A stretch of DNA of 64,000 nt. Origin: Dasypus novemcinctus. Its lineage: Eukaryota > Chordata > Mammalia > Cingulata > Dasypodidae. Below are positions 57,163 to 64,000 of the stretch, piece after piece. A model generated the notes under the pieces. The model had not been told where the DNA came from, ran no database searches, and saw nothing but the letters and a program-made list of their open reading frames with translations. Every line of letters begins with the position of its first letter. Positions within the stretch are counted from its first letter, which is position 1. The position numbers and the translations under genes are program-made. The stretch lies in NCBI RefSeq assembly GCF_030445035.2, contig NC_080673.1, forward strand, positions 199,514,216 to 199,578,215. Direction: 5' to 3'.

Positions 57163-57854
57163 GTAAGAACTGTGCTAAAGTAGCAGCAGATCTTGACTGT
57201 GACCCTTTGGTTCCCAGCCTCCAACCCCTCTCTGGAGCATGCCTTTGCCTGCCCCTGCAAGAAGGGGGTGGGAGAACAGCGAGGGTGTGGAAGAGCAAGG
57301 CGTCTAGGGCACTCTGGGACTCTTTTGCTGTGAGGGCCCAGGATGGCTGTACCTTTTTATTTTGTGCATTGCAGAGTAACACCTGTCCCCTCTGACCACG
57401 ATGGCAATTTGCAAACCACTTTCACACATGGTCTATTTAAATGCTGTACATGTGTGAACTATTATTTTTGAAGAAAGCAGGGTAGTAGAAAACAGTTTAG
57501 ATGACTCACCAGTGCTGCTTTTCACCAACTCTGTGACCTTAGAAAAGCTATATAGTACTCCTGACTAATTAAATCAGAACTTTTAGACTTAGGGCGCAGT
57601 ATTTTGAAAGTGCCTTACCTAATTCTGGTGTTCAGTAGGGTGACCAGCTATTCCAGTTTGCCCAGGATTTTTGAAGGTAAAACTAGGAACTTCCCAGGTG
57701 AATCAAGACAAGTTTGTCACCCTAATGTAGCCAAGATTAAGAACCATATGTGTCCTTGATCTTCAGTACTTTTTAAAGTCCTGGTGATACTTGGTTTGTT
57801 TCTTAACATAGAATTTTGTAATTTTGCTTGTAATGTTACCTTGTTGGTTCCCCT

Positions 57855-57868
57855 CCCCCCCCCCCCCC
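57855..57868. repeat. C homopolymer
   Basis: Fourteen C in a row, preceded by 'ttcccct'. A shorter C-rich run, 'ccacctccccacccccccc', lies at about 58,884-58,902. Confidence 0.8.
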
Positions 57869-58309
57869 ACTTACAGGGAACAAAATTGCTTTTTAACATT
57901 TTTCCTTCCACAGATGGAGCTACAAGTTTGTACATTTTAAGTATTCTAGCTTAGTTTATATTTGCCTATTGAAAGGTTTTCCCTTCTTAAAATGTTAAAA
58001 AACAAAACATATAATAATTTTCTTTATTTTTTGAGGTACACTCAACTGCTCTGCTGAACAGTGTCAAGTCCATCCCTAAAAAATGGCTTTATAGAGAGGA
58101 GGGTGGGGGAGGAGAAGATCCTTCTGGAGGAGGAGCCAGATGGAGAACTCCTGTTGCCATAGACCTCTTTGTAATATGGTTTATTTGTAAAGGTATCAGT
58201 TATTGCTTCTCTGGACATTACTAGACTCTTGTATATTTACAGGAGTCTTACAGAAATATGTTGATTTCTTGACAAAACATCTCTAGTTTGTCCAGCATAA
58301 AGGTACTTG

Positions 58310-58470
58310 CCACTTGCATATGCCTTTTCCTCATTTATTTGCACCCCAGCCATGTAAGCATTATTATTCCCATCTTAGAAGAGAGACTACTCGCACCTGG
58401 AGAAGTTAAGTTACAAGGCCAAAATCACACAGCTAGTAAGCCAAAAACCTAAGCTTTGTCCCTGTTTTTG
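58310..58470 (-). repeat. MIR SINE (antisense)
   Basis: 'tttattattcccatcttag'-like text, 'ggagaagttaagttacaagg' and 'aaaatcacacagctagtaag' give the reverse MIR. Confidence 0.6.
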
Positions 58471-59034
58471 GTATCACAGGGCATTATTCTTTGCATTCTA
58501 TTACACTGAGCTGCTTTCATATGGAAAGTGGAGACTCACAACAGGAGCTCTCTCCTGCAGCCTTCTGGCAGCATTCTGTTGCTGAAGCAATACACTTGGT
58601 TTCAGAAGGAACAACATTTGGGAATACTTTTGTCATCAAGATAGCACTCAATTTATAATTCAGCCATTTCTAAGTGCCAGGTAGTTTGGCAAAAATAAAA
58701 TAATGCTTTCTTGGGTGTTTTTCCTTGTTTCCAACCCCTTTACCTATTCAGCCTTCAGTTCAATTTAGACTCATTGTAATGGTCTCTGAAAAAGCCCTTG
58801 CTGAGGTAACAGTTTCTTGCCAAATGCCATCCTGCTGGGGAAATATTAGGAGTTTACATATCTAAATGTTGGATTCCTTCCGCCCACCTCCCCACCCCCC
58901 CCAATCGGGTATTCCTTGTTGATATACTACTGGGCACTTTGGAGTGGAATCCTCTGAAAATTTCAGTGAATGGAGAATGTTAATTAGACAAGCCTTTGAT
59001 ACAGCCAAATAGATGAAAGGAACAGATAATACTT

Positions 59035-59215
59035 TTCAAGCACCTGCTGGCTACTGGACTGGGAGTTTTGTGTGCATTATCTAGTTTGTGTCATTTAATC
59101 ATCCTTTGAGTTTGGTAGCAGAGCCTATTTCCTTCCTTGTCAATGAACAGAGAGAAATCATTTGCTTAAGATTTTAACCAGTAAATAAGGGACAGGGTGG
59201 GGATTGGAGCTGAAA
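59035..59215 (-). repeat. MIR SINE (antisense)
   Basis: 'caagcacctgctggctactg', 'gtgtgcattatctagtttg', 'cctttgagtttggtagcag' and 'ggattggagctgaaaac' follow the reverse MIR order. Confidence 0.6.
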
Positions 59216-59884
59216 ACCCTCCAACTCCATTCCCCTTGCTCTTCTCGGGTACAGCAGCTGCATGCTACATGTACATGCCCAGTGGTGAATGCTGTAGAAG
59301 CCACAGTGAAAGCAGGATTTCAGGGTCAGAATTGCTGGAAGGCATTTTTAAAACACTCTTCTCCATCCAAAAAGAGGCAGGAAGTCAACAAATAACTGAA
59401 CTTGCAGGGCATCTCTCATGGACAAGCATGTACCTGATGATGCACGTTGCATGCATATGATGTCTTTCCCCAGCTTTAGTTTTTACATAATCATCTTGCA
59501 TGGAAGCAAAATTATTAGCTTAGAAAGCATATTTTGCAATTCTGGGCTTGAAGGGAGGTGGGTGGGGATAATGTAGTCAGTAACTGGTTTATATGGAATC
59601 CGCAACTTTAGTGAGTACAGTTAGGACCTCTTTTCCATGGTGATTATAAATGGCTCAGCTACTCAGCTGCTAAGGCTGGGGGTAGGGGGGTTACCCCAGA
59701 GGTTTAAGTTGATAAGTATTATCTTTTATGTGGTACAACCAAGTAAATATAAGTAAAATGATAAAATGAGATTTGGTGTGTATTCTGGAAAAGGTAGTGC
59801 TGGGCAGCTGAGCAACTTGTACTTTAGCCCTCTATTTGTGACTGGCATCATTTATTCTCCTTCAGTTTTCTTCGTAAAAATGGG

Positions 59885-60060
59885 AAATAAGGCTAATGTG
59901 CCAGTAACTTACCTAAGCACATTTACTCACATTATCTTATTTAATCCTCACAATATTATTATTATCTCAGTTTTACAGGTGAGGAATCTGACACAAAGGT
60001 TCAACAGTGTACCCAAGGCCATGCACCTCGAAAGTGATAGAACTGGGGATTTAAATCTCT
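59885..60060 (-). repeat. MIR SINE (antisense)
   Basis: 'ctcacattatcttatttaatc', 'ctcacaatattattattatc', 'cagttttacaggtgaggaatc' and 'tacccaaggccatgcacc' give a clear reverse MIR. Confidence 0.7.
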
Positions 60061-62044
60061 CTAATCTTATTCCTGATCCTGTAGTTCTAACCACTCTTTT
60101 CTACTTAGTCCTTTTCTAATTCTGTTGAACATTGTTAGATTCCAGTATTTAGAAGTCAAACAAGAACTTTTATAACAATTAATGTTTTTATAGCTCTAAA
60201 TATTACTGTTATTGTTCAAACTCACTTTTTTCTGTGTGTCTCCATAAGTCTTCAAGAAACTAGGGCAAGTGAGCTCAAAATCAAAAAAGAAAAACCCACC
60301 TGTGGTAAATGCACTTAGGCCTTTTCTCAGGAAAAGACTCATTCCATAAGAAATGCCTCTGTAATGTAGTAAAATACCCTGTGCCACTTGTCTTTGATGC
60401 ATGACAGTCATCTTCAGCTGATTCTGTTGATAATTCCACATTCAGAAACTCATTATCTGCTGTTAAATTCTTTTTCAAAAACAGGCAACTTAATATTAAA
60501 CGTTTTGGAGAAACCTCCTAAGCTATCTGAAAAAAAAAAAATGTTTTTTCCCTAGGCCTGGGAGGTCTAGCGCAGAGGTCTGTAAAATCATTGAGTTTGG
60601 AAGGTTGGTGAACATTGATCTGAAGTTCATAGTGATTTATTGAGTGTTCACTCAGCATCGAGCCCATGCCAGATTCTATCTTCATTGTCTTATATAATCC
60701 TTGATCATCAGCCCATTGGGCAGTAACTTGCCAGGAGGACCCAGATTCACAGGTGGTTGTACGTGGATGAATCCAGGTAGAAGTCTATGGAAGGAACTGA
60801 GTCTTGGGAGCCTATTGCTCAGATGTGCCTCCTGAAGCCTCTGGAGTATCCACATGTAAATCAGCATCAAAGCCATCTCCATTCTCCCATGCTGCCCTGT
60901 CAATTTACCTCTGTCTCAGGGTGTTAACGTCTGAGATACCTACCCCGCCCTTGACTAGCCACGCAAATTGCAAAGACCACAGAGAACTTCATCTGCTTGA
61001 TTTAAAGGAACCTGGCATGATTTTCACCTGGACTGAGAGAAGTGCCCAAGTAGTAACTGGTTACCACTTGGTTGCTGATCACAGCCTCATGCTTCATATT
61101 GGCATTTGCTCCTGTGTACTTTTAATTCCAATGAACTGCTGAGATAGTTTTGCAGAGGGACCCTCAGGAGGCCTCTGCATTCCTAGTGACCTGGAGCTGA
61201 CTTGCCCTGAGGACTCTGCTCCATCATGATGCTCTTGACTTCTTGTTTCCAGTGTAAACTTTGCTTTTCCAGACTGAAGTACGTGATCTTACAATTCAGT
61301 CTATCTTAGATTTCAAGTGTTCAGTTTAGAAGGAATTACTCCCCTAACTTTTAGAGGACTTGGAGAGAAAATGGCCAAAACCCTGCCCTCTGATTGTTGA
61401 AGCAATTGGAAGGCTGGGAACGGTATTAGAAAACTGAAAATGTACAAAAGGAATCCTGGTTTAGGAATTCTTAAAGGAATATCTTCATGTGATTTATTTT
61501 AGAATTTCTTAGGATTAATGTTTAAGGTGTTAGGCTGACTATATAACTTGGTAAGCAAGAGGTGGCAGGCAAGTAAACAAATTAGCTTCTTTTCTTTCCC
61601 TCCCTCGTCTTTCTTCCCTCTTCCCTCCCCCCTCCTCCCCACCCCCTCTTTACCTCCCCTTCCCTCCTTCCTACTAGTAGGATTATGAAACTGGTTGAGA
61701 GCAGAGATGTACATACCAACTGGTATAATCCTCATGCAAATCTTTTAAATAGAATTGAGAACTAAGGACAGGATGAAAGAAGAGATGTGGAGATTAGTAA
61801 CTGGTAGATCACAAGGAATTACGTTGCTTTTTCTTTCTGTTTTCATTTGTCTGCAGCTCCATAGCCAGGATAGAAGAAAATTACAGGAAAGCTAGTTTCA
61901 GTTTCATTTAAGAGTAAATTCTTGACAGTGAAACCCATGTAAAAATAAAATTAGCTTCTTAAGGAAGGAAGCAGGTTTTTTGTTTGTGGCAGTATTAGGA
62001 CATACTACATGATCAATCATTGAAGATGTTTTAGTATTTAAATG

Positions 62045-62245
62045 TACCAGAGGCTTCAGCCAGTGATTTGTAATTCTGGTTTTTCATCAGGATTGCCTGG
62101 AGTGCTTTTACCAACCACAAATATTTCCCCCACCCCCATGCCCACCCCTTGAGATTTAGATTCACTGGTCTTGGGATGAAGCCCAGGTGTGTATGTTGTA
62201 GAAACACCTCTGAAGCTCCTCCGGATTTGGTAGCCACGGACCAGA
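62045..62245 (+). repeat. MER5-type hAT MITE
   Basis: 'ggtttttcatcaggattgcc', 'tggagtgcttttaccaac', 'cccaccccttgagatttag', 'attcactggtcttgggatg' and 'cccaggtgtgtatgttg' follow the MER5A course. The terminal repeats are eroded. Confidence 0.65.
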
Positions 62246-62716
62246 TGTCCATTATACTACCTCTTCAGCCTCTTCACTCTGTGGGCCTGTGGTTTTAGGC
62301 TCTGGTTGCAGCTATGGCCTCCTCTGCTTTAAGACGAAAATGCCGTTGTGAGCATGTTGATTAAGGGGGCATTCTTAGATGATGAAAAGTCTGACTTTTA
62401 GGATCAGCAGTGCCAGGCCTGGCTTAGAAGTCATCTCTTCTAACTCTTCATTGTATAGATGAGCAAGCAGATGCAGATGGGTGGCTTCCTTGAGGCCCTT
62501 AGTAGCAGCAGTTCTTCTGAGTGTCACACTGCACCTTCTCTGAACATTCTTGCTGTTGCATACATCAGGAGTGCAGTGGAAAATGAAATTTCTTGTCATG
62601 GCCTGTGTTTGTCTCTTTGCCTGTTTGAGGCATTTGTGTGTCCTCTCCAAAACTGCAGCCTCCTTACATACGCTTTACAACAATGAGGGGATTTACAACA
62701 CCTTGTAACCCCACAG

Positions 62717-62763
62717 GCCTATGCCTGGTTGATGTCTTTTACGTGCACACTTCCGGTAATAAG
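62717..62763 (+). other. Possible short exon
   Basis: The acceptor 'gtaaccccacag' and a consensus donor AAG|GTAAGT at 62764 flank 47 bases in probable intron. An alternative acceptor, 'aaactgcag', ends at 62,658, giving a longer version. Splice signals alone are weak evidence. Confidence 0.25.
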
Positions 62764-63114
62764 GTAAGTGCGATTGAGTCCCTGGATGCCATCAGGCCTT
62801 GGTCCCATGCTGGAAATTGCTTTTGAATGGAGACAACTATTTAAAAAAGAAAAAAAAGGGGTGGGGGAGGCAACACTGCAAAAGAAAAATAAAGCTTGTC
62901 ATCAAATATGATGTGTTCCTATGGTTCTTTCCAAACCTGCTCTAAAGGGTGGGTTTCATGCCACGCTAGATCTGAATATGTAGCAATTGTCACTCTTGGC
63001 CCTAGGTAGAGACCATTCACCTCCCTGAGTTGGCCTTTCAGATTAGCGTTGTGTGGTTCTTGACCCCTTAGCAGTGTGGCCAGAAAGAAGCTGTTAATTC
63101 TCCCTCATATTGCT

Positions 63115-63330
63115 GCTTGTCATTGAACAAACACTTACTCGCTGCCTCTGTGTGCCTTGTGACACTTAGAGAAGCACTTTAAAATTTCAGAAGTGTTTCT
63201 TATGCACTTTAGCACTTTAGGTCACAGCAGCTCTATGGGAGAGATTGGGTAAATATTCTTAATTCTAATTGCCAGATGAAAAAAAGGCTTAATGACTCTT
63301 TCTAAGGTCATAAAAGCCTTTAAGCAGATC
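63115..63330 (-). repeat. MIR SINE (antisense)
   Basis: 'tgaacaaacacttactcgctg', 'cacagcagctctatgggag', 'attgccagatgaaaaaaag' and 'gactctttctaaggtcat' are reverse MIR. Confidence 0.55.
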
Positions 63331-63479
63331 ACAATGATATTAAAAATAGAGTGATTATTTTTTAGCTCCTAAATACACGGATCTGTGTATTCTGAAGATA
63401 AGTGTCTTTAAAGATTAATTAAATGCTTTTGTGGAAAAAATAGTAACTTTTACAGACAACATATGCAGGTCTTGAAATA

Positions 63480-64000
63480 ATTCCTCTAAGAAACACCTGT
63501 CACCTCTACTACCCTGGGCCAGGCCATCGTCGTCTCTCACATAGGCCTCCCTGCTGCCACCATTGTCCCCCTCACGGACTCTCCTCTTTTCACAGCGGCT
63601 AGAGGTTTTTGTTGAAATTTCAGTTAAATCACGCCCTGTGACTGCTCCAGTCTTTGCGCTGGCTTACCTTTTCACGTTGAGGAGAAGCTCCATCCTCACG
63701 CTACATGGTTATAGAACCTTCCGTGATAGTCTCCCTGTTCCCTCGCACTATACGTACCTCTCTCCCCGTTGCCCATTCCCTGCCAGCCTCAGCACTTCCT
63801 CGCCGGCCCCTCAAGCATGCCGGGCCCACTTCCCACAAGACCTTTGCCTTCTCTGCTTGGAATGCCCTTCTCCTACACAGCCGCGTTGCTCACTCATCTC
63901 TGTTTAAATGCCAGCTGGGCATGAGGCCTTTCCTGGCTCTGATAAAGCAGCTCCTCAGCCTTGACCTCCTTGCACATGCATTCCCTATCCCCCTTGTCTT
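63480..64000 (+). repeat. L2 LINE 3' part (sense), runs off the window
   Basis: 'ccatcctcacgctacatgg', 'ctccctgttccctcgcac', 'acctttgccttctctgcttg', 'gaatgcccttctcctacac' and 'aaatgccagctgggcatg', followed by 'gaggcctttcctggctctg', is sense L2 text. The last 250 bases are the clearest. The end lies beyond the right edge. Confidence 0.7.

Larger units (their letters stand above)
57163..64000 (+). other. ZNF518B: Probable ZNF518B intron (partial)
   Basis: Six to seven kb with no coding frame of note. It holds MIR copies, a MER5-type repeat and an L2 that runs off the right edge. The large coding exon expected for this gene is not present and should lie beyond the window. Confidence 0.4.

Noticed and set aside
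61590-61680. Pyrimidine-rich stretch (CCCTCCC-type) as a promoter element
   Set aside because: It is low-complexity CT-rich sequence in a probable intron with no nearby start or CpG enrichment.
1-64000. CRISPR arrays, operons or other prokaryotic systems
   Set aside because: The DNA is mammalian, with spliced exons, SINEs and LTRs. Repeated spacing patterns are SINE or microsatellite copies.

Overview
The window is mammalian nuclear DNA from a xenarthran, most likely an armadillo. The strongest evidence is at least eleven DAS-type SINEs: tRNA-derived heads with recognisable A and B boxes and tails ending in (AAATA)n plus a run of A, most with target-site duplications. Around them are MIR, L2, MLT1-like LTR, hAT MITE and L1 relics. 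Most of the sequence is AT-rich non-coding DNA. No prokaryotic, phage or CRISPR-like feature was found.

The left part (1 to about 18,900) is the 3' end of one protein-coding gene on the + strand. Three exons (3639-3716, 6955-7110, 17999-18145) join in phase 0 to encode a complete C-terminal SH2 domain and a short tail. I recognise it as CLNK (MIST), the SLP-76/BLNK-family adaptor of haematopoietic cells. A 3' UTR follows, with a candidate AATAAA near 18,878.

From about 18,900 to 50,200 lies a gene desert of nested retroelements. It holds a complete but coding-dead class II (ERVK-like) provirus at 23,434-26,309 with 6-bp target duplication, lysine-tRNA primer site and polypurine tract. It also holds a composite MaLR-like element (29,636 to about 32,045), degraded L1 sequences, an old L1 3' UTR carrying a hAT MITE with an exact 8-bp duplication, three LTRs of one family near 42.5-48.0 kb, and most of the DAS SINEs.

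The right part (about 50,200 to 64,000) becomes GC- and CpG-rich. It has two CpG islands (about 50.2-51.5 kb and 54.1-55.3 kb). The second has an NRF1-type site, two good 5' splice donors and a downstream candidate non-coding exon (56,991-57,162). From gene order next to CLNK in other mammals (human 4p16.1, same orientation) this is most simply the promoter and 5' UTR of ZNF518B, with the coding exon beyond the right edge. That identity is inferred from synteny, because no ZNF518B coding sequence is in the window.

The two genes have no evident functional link. The window looks like an ordinary mammalian locus. The most unusual structures are the provirus with two adjacent primer-site-like motifs, the second CpG island, and the composite MaLR element.
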